Shown piece by piece: positions 29,216-40,706 of a stretch of DNA of 64,000 nucleotides (positions within the stretch are counted from its first letter, which is position 1; every line of letters starts with the position of its first letter). The notes below the pieces were generated by a model. It was given only the letters and a program-made list of their open reading frames with translations. It did no database searches and was not told where the DNA came from. Source of the DNA: DASZTV01 sp035547515 (GTDB lineage: Bacteria; Actinomycetota; Actinomycetes; JAFAQI01); assembly GCA_035547515.1 (NCBI GenBank), contig DASZUS010000027.1, positions 124,001-188,000 on the forward strand, given 5' to 3'. The position numbers were made by a program, and so were the translations under genes.

Positions 29216-30564
29216 AGCCCGTCGCGGACTATCTCGACCTCGCCGAGCCCCAGGCCTGGCAAATCGTCGACGAACCCGGCGGCGTCGCCGACGATGACCG
29301 TGACGAAGTCGGCCGGACGCAGCCGACTGCGCGCTGCCTGGTTCACCTCGTCGAGCGTCACGTCGAGGATGCGCGCGCGCAGCCGGTCGAAGTGGTCGTC
29401 CGGAAAGCCGTGGGACGCGATGTCCCCGAGTCCGGAAGCAACCGGTGCCACACCGGCGAAGTTCACCGGAAACACCCCGGCCCGGTAGGCACGCGCCTGC
29501 TCCAGCTCCTCGGCCAGCAGGCCGTCGGCGTGCACCCGCTCGATCTCGGCGACGATGTCGGCGAGGGCCGGGATCGTCACCTCGCTCTGCACCGACGCGC
29601 GGGCGACGAAGATCCCGCCGTGCTTGCGCGCGTCGAAGCCACCGAACGCGCCGTAGGCGTAGCCCTTCTCCTCACGGATCTTCATGTTCAGCCGAGAGGA
29701 GAACATCCCGCCGAGCACCAGCGCCATCGTCGTCATCGCGACGTAGTCCTCGACCGAGCGCGACGGGCCGTCGTGGCCGACCATCACCACCGACTGCACG
29801 GATCCCGGCCGGTCGACGACCACTGTCCGCCGGCCAGTGCGGGGCTCGACGTCCGGGGGCGTGCCGCCGGACGCCGCGCCTTCCCACCCGTCGAAGACGG
29901 TGGCGCCGAGGGCATCGACGTCGACGCCCGAGAGGTCGCCCACCAGCAGGAGGGTCGCGGTCTCCATGCGCAACCGGGCATCTCGGTAGCGCCGGATGTC
30001 CTCGCGGCCCAGCGCGTCCAGGCTCGACTGGGTACCGCCGTCGGGTGCGGCGTACCGGCTGGTCGGCGCGAACAAGGAGGCGCCCAGAGCTTCCGCCGCG
30101 AGCACGGCCGGCTGGCTGCGCTCGATGCTGATCTCATCGATGCGCTCGTCGAGCACCCGGTCGAGCGCGTCGTCGGAGAACGTCGCGTCACGCACCGCAT
30201 CGGCAAGCAGCTGCGTGGCCGCCGGCAGCTCGCTCACCGGCACCTCGAAGCCGGCGCGCAGCGAGTCCCAGTCCGTCGAGGCACGCCACCCGGCGCCGAG
30301 CCGCTCCCCCGCGACGCCGAACTCGTAGGCATCGCGGCCCGCAGCCCCTTCGGAGAGCGCGCGGGCGACGATCTCGGCGACGCCCTCGTGGCCGCGCGGC
30401 TCGAGCGCTGCGCCCGCGTCGAACACGAGCGAGGTGACCGCGAGCGGGCGTCCCGGAAGGTGCGCCGAGATGACCCTGCCGCCGGCGACGGTACGGCGCT
30501 CGAAGGACGGGAAGTGCCAGTCGCGCGGCGCGCCGGGCGCGGGCCGGGGGGCAAGCTGGGTCAT
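29212..30564 (-). CDS. M16 family peptidase, inactive-type subunit
   Basis: A 450-residue inverzincin-fold protein. The N-terminal zinc motif HxxEH is degenerate (RGHEGVAEIVARAL), but the substrate-binding Arg/Tyr pair of the C-domain is kept (NMKIREEKGYAYGAFGG). This division matches heterodimeric M16 peptidases, where one subunit binds substrate and the other cleaves. Starts with ATG overlapping the stop of the catalytic subunit (30561-30564) and overlaps the phosphatase-like membrane gene downstream. No signal peptide, so cytoplasmic. Confidence 0.88.
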   Translation of the reverse strand: MTQLAPRPAPGAPRDWHFPSFERRTVAGGRVISAHLPGRPLAVTSLVFDAGAALEPRGHEGVAEIVARALSEGAAGRDAYEFGVAGERLGAGWRASTDWDSLRAGFEVPVSELPAATQLLADAVRDATFSDDALDRVLDERIDEISIERSQPAVLAAEALGASLFAPTSRYAAPDGGTQSSLDALGREDIRRYRDARLRMETATLLLVGDLSGVDVDALGATVFDGWEGAASGGTPPDVEPRTGRRTVVVDRPGSVQSVVMVGHDGPSRSVEDYVAMTTMALVLGGMFSSRLNMKIREEKGYAYGAFGGFDARKHGGIFVARASVQSEVTIPALADIVAEIERVHADGLLAEELEQARAYRAGVFPVNFAGVAPVASGLGDIASHGFPDDHFDRLRARILDVTLDEVNQAARSRLRPADFVTVIVGDAAGFVDDLPGLGLGEVEIVRDGL

Positions 30565-31874
30565 GCCGCGGCTTCCTCGCCGTCGGCGGCCGGCAGGAAC
30601 GTCAGGACAACCCGGTTGTCCGGCGCCATCACTTCACTTGCCACCCGTAGGACGTCCTGCGCGGTCACCCGCAGCAACCTCGGCAGCGCTTCGTTCACCA
30701 GGGCGGGGTCGCCGAGCAAGGTCGCGTACTCGCTGAAGGTGTCCGCCCGGCCGTCGACAGAGGCCATGTGGTGCAGCCATTGGCTGGTCAGCAGCGCCTT
30801 GGCCCGGTCGAGCTCCTCCTCGGTGATCCCGTCGGCGAGCCGCTCTACCTCGGCGTGGTAGGCCGCCTCGAGGGTCTCCACCGAGACGCCCTCGCGGACC
30901 GGCAGGTCGGCGATCGTGAGCGTGGCGCCGCCGACGAACGGCCACGACTCGACGATCGCGTCGCTGGGCTGCAGGAGCTGCTGGTCGAGCACGAGCGACT
31001 TGTAGAGCCGGCTGCCCCTCCCGCCGCCGAGGATGGTCGCTGCGACCTGCATCACGTCGTACTCGGTGGTTCCGAACGGCGCGGTGCGGTAGGCGACGAA
31101 CGCGCGCGACACCGGCACCCGGTCGGTCACGGTCGCGCGCACCTCCCCGGCAAGCCGCGGCGAGATGTCCGTGGGCGGTGGCGCTGGATAGCTTCCCTTC
31201 GCCGCGATGCCTGCGAAGTACTGCTCTGCCAGCCCGAAGGCCTCCTCGGTGTCGACGTCTCCAACGATCGAGAGCACCGCGTTGTCCGGCCCGTACCAGG
31301 TCGCGTAGAAACTGCGCGCGTCGTCGAGCGAGGCGGCGTCGAGGTCGGCCATCGAGCCGATGGTCGAGTGGTGGTAGGGGTGGCCCTCGGGGTAGCTCAG
31401 CTCGTGGAGCCGGTCGAGCCAGGAGCCGTACGGCTGGTTGTCTCGCGTTTGGCGCTTCTCGTTCTTGACCACGTCGCGCTGGTTGTCGAGGTTGTCCTGG
31501 TCCAGCGCGTCGAGCAGCCCGCCCATCCGGTCGGCCTCGAGCCAGAGCATCGTCGCGAGGTGGTGCGACGGGACGGTCTCGTAGTAGTTGGTCCGGTCGC
31601 ACCACGTCGTGCCGTTCAGCGTCCCGCCGGCGGCGTTGACCGTCGAGAAGTGCTCGCCCCGCGCGACGTTGGCCGACCCCTGGAACATCAGGTGCTCGAA
31701 GAGATGCGCGAAGCCCGTGTGACCTGGGGTCTCGTGCCGGGAGCCCACGTCGTACCAGATGTTGACGGCGACCACGGGGGCGAGCCGGTCCTCGCTGACG
31801 ATCACCTGCAACCCGTTGTCGAGGGTGCGGGTGGCGAACGGGTAGCTCACAAACGGCGGCACGACGGTCAGCAT
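30561..31874 (-). CDS. M16 family zinc metallopeptidase, catalytic subunit
   Basis: A 437-residue peptidase of the pitrilysin/processing-peptidase family. The complete inverted zinc motif is H57-L-F-E60-H61, and E139 (VKNEKRQ) is spaced as the third metal ligand. The start of the mature fold, TRTLDNGLQVIVSEDRLAPVVAV, is typical. Partners the inactive-type subunit encoded immediately downstream. M16 pairs degrade or process small peptides; the substrate is unknown. It is first in the three-gene operon ending with the phosphatase-fold membrane protein. Confidence 0.92.
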   Translation of the reverse strand: MLTVVPPFVSYPFATRTLDNGLQVIVSEDRLAPVVAVNIWYDVGSRHETPGHTGFAHLFEHLMFQGSANVARGEHFSTVNAAGGTLNGTTWCDRTNYYETVPSHHLATMLWLEADRMGGLLDALDQDNLDNQRDVVKNEKRQTRDNQPYGSWLDRLHELSYPEGHPYHHSTIGSMADLDAASLDDARSFYATWYGPDNAVLSIVGDVDTEEAFGLAEQYFAGIAAKGSYPAPPPTDISPRLAGEVRATVTDRVPVSRAFVAYRTAPFGTTEYDVMQVAATILGGGRGSRLYKSLVLDQQLLQPSDAIVESWPFVGGATLTIADLPVREGVSVETLEAAYHAEVERLADGITEEELDRAKALLTSQWLHHMASVDGRADTFSEYATLLGDPALVNEALPRLLRVTAQDVLRVASEVMAPDNRVVLTFLPAADGEEAAA

Positions 31875-31902
31875 ATTGAGGGCGTTCGCAGCCCGAGCCC
31901 GG

Positions 31903-33437
<1,535 letters not shown>

Positions 33438-33441
<4 letters not shown>

Positions 33442-34196
33442 GTTGCGGACCCTACGAGAAGTGGCAGCGCTGTGCCGATCGGCGCGTCGATCACGGCGTC
33501 CGCGAGGCCGTCGTACGGCGTGGGCTCGGCGTTGACGACGACGAGCCGCGCACCCGCTCCGACGGCAACGTCGCACAGCCCCGCTGCGGGGTGGACGGTC
33601 AGCGACGTGCCGACCGCGAGGAACAGGTCGCACTCGGTCGCCGCATCGACCGCGGCGCGCACGACACTCTCGTCGAGCGCCTGTCCGAAGGAGATCGTCG
33701 CCGACTTGACGATCCCGCCGCATCCCTCGCAGGGCGGATCGTCCTCGCCGGCACGCACCCGGTCGAGGATCTCCGCCATCGGCCGGCGGTCGCCGCACCC
33801 GATGCACTCCGTGAACCAGATCGTCCCGTGGATCTCGATCACCCGCTCTGGCGCGGAGCCCGCCCGCTGGTGCAACCCGTCGACGTTCTGGGTGATCAGC
33901 GCGCGGAGCCGGCCACTGCGCTCGAGGTCGACGAGCGCGCGGTGGCCGGCGTTGGGCTCGGCCTGCCAAGCCTCGTGCGCGAGCCGCTTCGCCCAGGCCT
34001 CGCGGCGTACCTGGGGATCGCTGACGTAGGCGTCGTAGGTCGCGAGCCGCTCAGCCCGCGGGTCGCGCGTCCAGACCCCGTTCGGCCCGCGGAAGTCCGG
34101 AATGCCGGAGTCGGTGGAGATGCCCGCACCGGTCAGCACGGTCACCGACGACGCGGCCTGCAGCCACTCGGCGACGGTCTCGATGGTCTGGGTCAC
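33438..34196 (-). CDS. cobB: Sir2 family NAD-dependent protein deacylase
   Basis: A 252-residue sirtuin that removes acetyl or acyl groups from lysines using NAD. Motifs: GAGIS (23-27), DFRG (34-37), QNVD (103-106), catalytic H123 (EIHGTIW), and the four zinc cysteines C131, C134, C156 and C159. The end GTSLTVHPAAGLCDVA and VNAEPTPYD complete the NAD site. GTG start with GAGGA ribosome site. Overlap with the downstream acyl-CoA synthetase gene suggests that enzyme is a target, and the acetyl-CoA synthetase at the window start is a second candidate. Confidence 0.93.
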
Positions 34197-34222
34197 TGTC
34201 CTCGACCGCCTAACGTTGCGGG

Positions 34223-35299
34223 ATGGTGCGTGCGGCGGTGCTTCGCGAAGTCGGTGGTGCCCACTCGGTCGAGGAGATCACCCTTCGCGACCTCGGCCCG
34301 AGTGACGTGCGGGTCCGCATCGCCGCCGCCGGCATCTGCCACTCCGATCTGTCGCTCGCCAACGGGACTCTGGCACAAACGTTTCCCGTGGTACTCGGCC
34401 ACGAGGGGTCGGGCGTTGTCGAGGCGGTGGGCAGCGACGTGGGCCATGTCCGCGTCGGTGACCGGGTGGTCCTGAACTGGGCTCCGGCGTGCCGGGCGTG
34501 CTGGTTCTGCTTGCACGACGAGCCGTGGCTGTGCGAGAACTCTGGGTCGGCCTCGCGCCAGCCACACGGGTCGCTCGACGGCGCCGATGTCTTCGCTGGC
34601 CTGGGCACCGCGGCCTTCGCCGAGCAGACGGTGGTGCCCGGCGCGGCAGTGATCCCGATCGCCGACGACGTCCCGCTGGAGATGGCGGCGCTCCTGGGCT
34701 GCGCGGTCCTCACGGGCGTCGGCGCGGTGCGCAACACCGGGCAGGTCGCGGCCGGTGAGTCAGTCCTCGTGCTCGGCCTCGGCGGCGTCGGGCTGTCCGC
34801 TCTGCAAGGTGCGCGCCTGGCTGGCGCGCGACAGGTGATCGCGGCCGACCTGTCCCCGGACAAGGAAGGTCTGGCGCGATCCTGCGGCGCCACCGACTTC
34901 GTGGTCGGCGGCGACGACCTCGCGAAGACGATCCGCGGCCTCACCGAGGGCCGCGGGGTGGACGTCGCGCTCGAGTGCGTGGGCCGCGGCGCGACGATCC
35001 GGCAGGCGTGGAGCTGCGTACGGCGCGGCGGCCGCGCGGTCGTCGTCGGTGTCGGCAGTAACCAGGACCGGATCGACTTCGGTGCCTTAGAGCTGTTCCA
35101 CTTCGCCCGGACGCTGGTCGGCTGCGTGTACGGCGCGACGGACCCGGACCGCGACGTTCCTCGCCTGATCGACGCCTGGAGCGCCGGCGACCTCGACCTG
35201 GACGCGCTTGTCACCAACCGCACGGACCTGTCCGGCGTCGACGAAGCATTCGCACAGATGACCGCCGGGCTCGGCGGCCGCACCCTGCTGGTCCCCTAG
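34223..35299 (+). CDS. Zinc-dependent alcohol dehydrogenase (MDR family)
   Basis: A 358-residue medium-chain alcohol dehydrogenase. The catalytic zinc ligands are in AGICHSD and LGHEGSG plus a later cysteine (LLGCAVLTG). The structural zinc lobe has cysteines in APACRACWFCLHDEPWLC. The NAD-binding motif is VLVLGLGGVGLSALQGA. The sequence resembles class III or mycothiol/aryl-alcohol dehydrogenases, so formaldehyde or primary alcohol oxidation is plausible. It is divergent from the sirtuin with only 26 bases between, and a TAACGT hexamer ends 6 bases before the ATG. Confidence 0.9.
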   Translation: MVRAAVLREVGGAHSVEEITLRDLGPSDVRVRIAAAGICHSDLSLANGTLAQTFPVVLGHEGSGVVEAVGSDVGHVRVGDRVVLNWAPACRACWFCLHDEPWLCENSGSASRQPHGSLDGADVFAGLGTAAFAEQTVVPGAAVIPIADDVPLEMAALLGCAVLTGVGAVRNTGQVAAGESVLVLGLGGVGLSALQGARLAGARQVIAADLSPDKEGLARSCGATDFVVGGDDLAKTIRGLTEGRGVDVALECVGRGATIRQAWSCVRRGGRAVVVGVGSNQDRIDFGALELFHFARTLVGCVYGATDPDRDVPRLIDAWSAGDLDLDALVTNRTDLSGVDEAFAQMTAGLGGRTLLVP

Positions 35300-35313
35300 T
35301 CGTTGAGCCCGCA

Positions 35314-36207
35314 ATGAGGGACGACGCGGGACGGATCTCCCGACGGGCGCTCCTGGTCGGCGCCGCGGGAGCCGTCGTCGTGCTCGGCGGCGGAGCGGCC
35401 GGAGCCGACTACGAGATCGACCAGCACCCGACGTGGCGCGCGAAGCTCTTCGGCTGCGGGAGCGAGCCGGCCCTGCCGAGCCGGGGCAGCTACACGGTCC
35501 ATACCGGCGCGATCGAGTCGAAGGCGATGGGCCGCTCGATGCCCTACTCGGTCGCCATGACCGCAAGCAACGACCTCGGCCAGCAACCGCTGGTGCTCGC
35601 GCTGCCCGGCGAGGGCGCGTCGAGCAGCCAGATCCCCGACGCGGTCGGCTTGCCGAACTACGCCAACGCGATCGGGTTGTTCGGGTGCATCGTCAGCCCC
35701 GGCGACGTCGGCTCGTCGTACTACCACCCGCGCAACGACGGCACGGACATGCTCACCTTCCTGCTCGACGAGCTGGTCCCGCACATCGAGCGCGCGCTAC
35801 CGGTCGGTGGCTCCCGGGCGACGCGTGCGCTCTACGGCCTGTCCATGGGCGGCTACGGCGCGCTGCTCCTCGCCCAGCGGCGCCCGGACATGTTCTGCGC
35901 CGCGGCAGTGGCCAGCCCCGCAGTCTTCCCGACGTACCAAGCGGCGATCACCGGGCATCCCGGCACGTTCGACTCCGAATCCGACTGGCAGAGGTACGGC
36001 GTCTGGGACCAGCGCTCCGCGATTGGGTCGGTGCCGATTCGCATCGACTGCGGCGACGCCGACCCGTTCGCCGCCACCGCGCGCCATCTGCTCGACGACA
36101 TCCCCGGGGCCGTGGGCTCGATCGGGAGCGGTTGCCACGACATCGCGTTCTGGCGCAAGACGGCCGCGCAGGATCTCGCCTTCCTGAAATCGCACCTTCC
36201 CGCCTGA
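35314..36207 (+). CDS. Exported alpha/beta-hydrolase (esterase)
   Basis: A 297-residue hydrolase with a twin-arginine-like N-terminus (SRRALLVGAAGAVVVLGGG), suggesting Tat export. The fold resembles antigen 85/esterase D: the nucleophile elbow GLSMGG has S177, the acid is probably in IDCGDADPF, and the histidine is in SGCHDIAFW. May act as esterase or mycolyl-transferase-like enzyme on cell-surface lipids. Follows the alcohol dehydrogenase by 14 bases, in the same direction, so possibly co-transcribed. Confidence 0.8.
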   Translation: MRDDAGRISRRALLVGAAGAVVVLGGGAAGADYEIDQHPTWRAKLFGCGSEPALPSRGSYTVHTGAIESKAMGRSMPYSVAMTASNDLGQQPLVLALPGEGASSSQIPDAVGLPNYANAIGLFGCIVSPGDVGSSYYHPRNDGTDMLTFLLDELVPHIERALPVGGSRATRALYGLSMGGYGALLLAQRRPDMFCAAAVASPAVFPTYQAAITGHPGTFDSESDWQRYGVWDQRSAIGSVPIRIDCGDADPFAATARHLLDDIPGAVGSIGSGCHDIAFWRKTAAQDLAFLKSHLPA

Positions 36208-36212
36208 GCCTA

Positions 36213-36242
36213 TTGCAAGACGGACGTACGGTTTGGTAGATT
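36213..36242 (+). promoter_or_regulatory. acnR-acnA promoter with AcnR operator
   Basis: A -35-like TTGCAA (36213-36218), 18-base spacer and -10 TAGATT (36237-36242) place the start of transcription about at the acnR ATG (36249), a leaderless message. Inside the spacer, 36216-36231 matches the Corynebacterium AcnR consensus CAGNACnnncGTACTG (recalled) at all defined positions but two. This predicts autorepression of acnR-acnA. Confidence 0.65.
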
Positions 36243-36248
36243 CCGGCC

Positions 36249-36865
36249 ATGCCCAAGGTCTCGCCGGAGCGTCTCGAGGCGACTCGGCGCCGGGTTCTCG
36301 ACGGTGCCCGGCGGGCATTTGCCAGCCATGGCTACGAAGGCGCGACGGTACGGCGCCTCGAGGAGGAGACCGGCCTCTCGCGAGGCGCGATCTTCCACCA
36401 CTTCGCGGACAAGGACGCCCTCTTCCTGGCGCTCGCCCAAGAGGACGCCGAAGAGGTTGCGACCCTCGTCGATGACTTCGGCCTCGTCGGCGCGATGCAG
36501 AAGCTGCACGACAAGGACGCCGGCTGGCTCGGCGTGCAGCTCGAGGTCTCGCGGCGAGTCCGCACGGACCCCGCCTTCGCCGCCTTGTGGGCCCACCACC
36601 TGCGTGCGATCACGCGTGCGACGCAGGCCCGGCTAGCCCGCCAACGCGACGCCGGAGTGGTTCGAGATGATGTTCCCGTCGAGACGCTGGCAGCGTTCCT
36701 GCTGTTGGTCTACGACGGCCTCGTCGCGCAGCTCGCAACGGGCATGCCGGTGCAGCATCTCGAGGCGATCCTCGACCTCGCCGAGCAAGCAGTACGCGAG
36801 CCAGCGCGCAACACCAGGTCAGCAGCAACGTCAGAGGCAACGCCACCACGAGCAGGGAGACCGCA

Positions 36866-36869
<4 letters not shown>
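36249..36869 (+). CDS. acnR: AcnR: TetR-family repressor of aconitase
   Basis: A 206-residue TetR regulator. The N-terminal helix-turn-helix is visible (RRAFASHGYEGATVRRLEEETGLSRGAIFHHFADKDALF). The C-terminal ligand-binding half carries GWLGVQLEVSRRVRTDPAFAALWAHH, typical of AcnR. In Corynebacterium, AcnR senses citrate and iron-related ligands and represses acn. Here it precedes acnA and overlaps it (GTGA at 36866-36869), so both are translated together. The promoter just upstream carries an AcnR-like operator. Confidence 0.9.
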
Positions 36870-39628
<2,759 letters not shown>

Positions 39629-39630
39629 TG

Positions 39631-39695
39631 CCGGTGATCATGGGGTAGTTGCCACGACAGGCGGGCGTTTCTGCTTCGTTCCCCATGATCACCGG
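39631..39695. repeat. Perfect 15-bp inverted repeat after acnA
   Basis: ccggtgatcatgggg (39631-39645) is the exact reverse complement of 39681-39695, with a 35-base loop. It starts 2 bases after the acnA stop, so it may end the acnR-acnA transcript. The right arm runs into the GGAGG ribosome site (39694-39698) of the following SDR gene, so folding could hide that site. Confidence 0.6.
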
Positions 39696-39706
39696 AGGTT
39701 GGGCGC

Positions 39707-40450
39707 ATGGACCTGGGGCTTGCTGATCGGGTGTACGCCGTCACCGGCGGCACCAGGGGGCTCGGCCTCGCGGCCGCCCGCGCCCTGGTGGCCGACGGCG
39801 CGCGGGTCGTCGTGTCGTCACGCTCCCAGGAGTCGGTCGACGCCGCCGTAGCCGAGCTCGGCGAGGCGGCGCGGGGCGTCGCGGCCGACAACGCCGATCC
39901 GGGTACGCCGGACCGTCTGGTCGAGGCGGCTCTCGCCGCATGGGGCCGCATCGACGGCGCGCTGCTGAGCGTCGGCGGGCCGCCGGGCACCGACGCCTTG
40001 GGCGCGACCGACGACCAGTGGCGCGAGGAGTTCGACACCGTGTTCCTCGGCACGATCCGGATGGTTCGCGCGCTGGCCGAGCACCTGTCGCAGGGCGGCG
40101 CGATCGGCCTCGTGCTGTCAACGTCGGCGAAGAGCCCGATCGCCAACCTCGCCATCTCCAACGGCTTCCGACCCGGGCTCGCGATGTGGGCGAAGCAGCT
40201 CGCCGACGAGCTCGGACCGTCCGGCGTGCGGGTGGTCAGCTTCATGCCGGGGCGGATCCTTACCGACCGGACCCGCTCCCTCACGCCCGACCCTGCCGAA
40301 CGCGAGCAGATGGCGAGCGCGATCCCGCTACGTCGCTTCGGCGATCCCGAGGAGTTCGGCAGGGTCGCCGCGTTCGCGCTCTCGCCGGCCGCGTCGTACC
40401 TCACCGGGTGTGCCCTGCCCGTCGACGGCGGAGCGTTACGAGTCCTCTGA
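39707..40450 (+). CDS. SDR family protein lacking the canonical Tyr/Lys
   Basis: A 247-residue short-chain dehydrogenase/reductase fold with the NAD(P) motif TGGTRGLG (13-20) and the end YLTGCALPVDGGALR. The catalytic serine region (VLSTSAK) is present. The following YxxxK is replaced by SNGFRPGLAMWAK, so neither the catalytic tyrosine nor the lysine is in register. Some divergent 3-oxoacyl reductase-like SDRs share this SNxxR pattern. Activity and substrate are therefore uncertain. GGAGG ribosome site 9 bases upstream, lying at the edge of the inverted repeat. Confidence 0.8.
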   Translation: MDLGLADRVYAVTGGTRGLGLAAARALVADGARVVVSSRSQESVDAAVAELGEAARGVAADNADPGTPDRLVEAALAAWGRIDGALLSVGGPPGTDALGATDDQWREEFDTVFLGTIRMVRALAEHLSQGGAIGLVLSTSAKSPIANLAISNGFRPGLAMWAKQLADELGPSGVRVVSFMPGRILTDRTRSLTPDPAEREQMASAIPLRRFGDPEEFGRVAAFALSPAASYLTGCALPVDGGALRVL

Positions 40451-40514
40451 GCCCGGCAACGCGCGGCGGCAAAACTCGGTGGCTGCGCGATCTTGACGGC
40501 CCGATACTTCCGGC

Positions 40515-40706
40515 ATGGCCGCGTTCGTCCTGTTGCTGGTGCTCATCGGCCTCGGCGTAATGTCCTACAGCGGGCTGTGCGCGGACTCGCGCGACCCGGA
40601 CTACGACCTCGGCCGGATCCTGCGTCCGGCACCCGGGGCTGCCCCGCGCGGTCAGGCGGGCAGCGGGTCGATGCCCGCGACCGGCTCTGCCTGCCGTTCG
40701 AACTGA
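40515..40706 (+). CDS. Possible small single-helix membrane protein
   Basis: A 63-residue open frame starting with a strong membrane helix (AAFVLLLVLIGLGVMSYSG) followed by a hydrophilic, Pro/Ala/Gly-rich tail. A -10-like GATACT (40503-40508) ends 6 bases before the ATG, supporting a leaderless message, and there is no ribosome site. The last 55 bases overlap the convergent ABC exporter gene, so the tail may be meaningless even if the gene is real. No family recognised. Confidence 0.42.
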   Translation: MAAFVLLLVLIGLGVMSYSGLCADSRDPDYDLGRILRPAPGAAPRGQAGSGSMPATGSACRSN

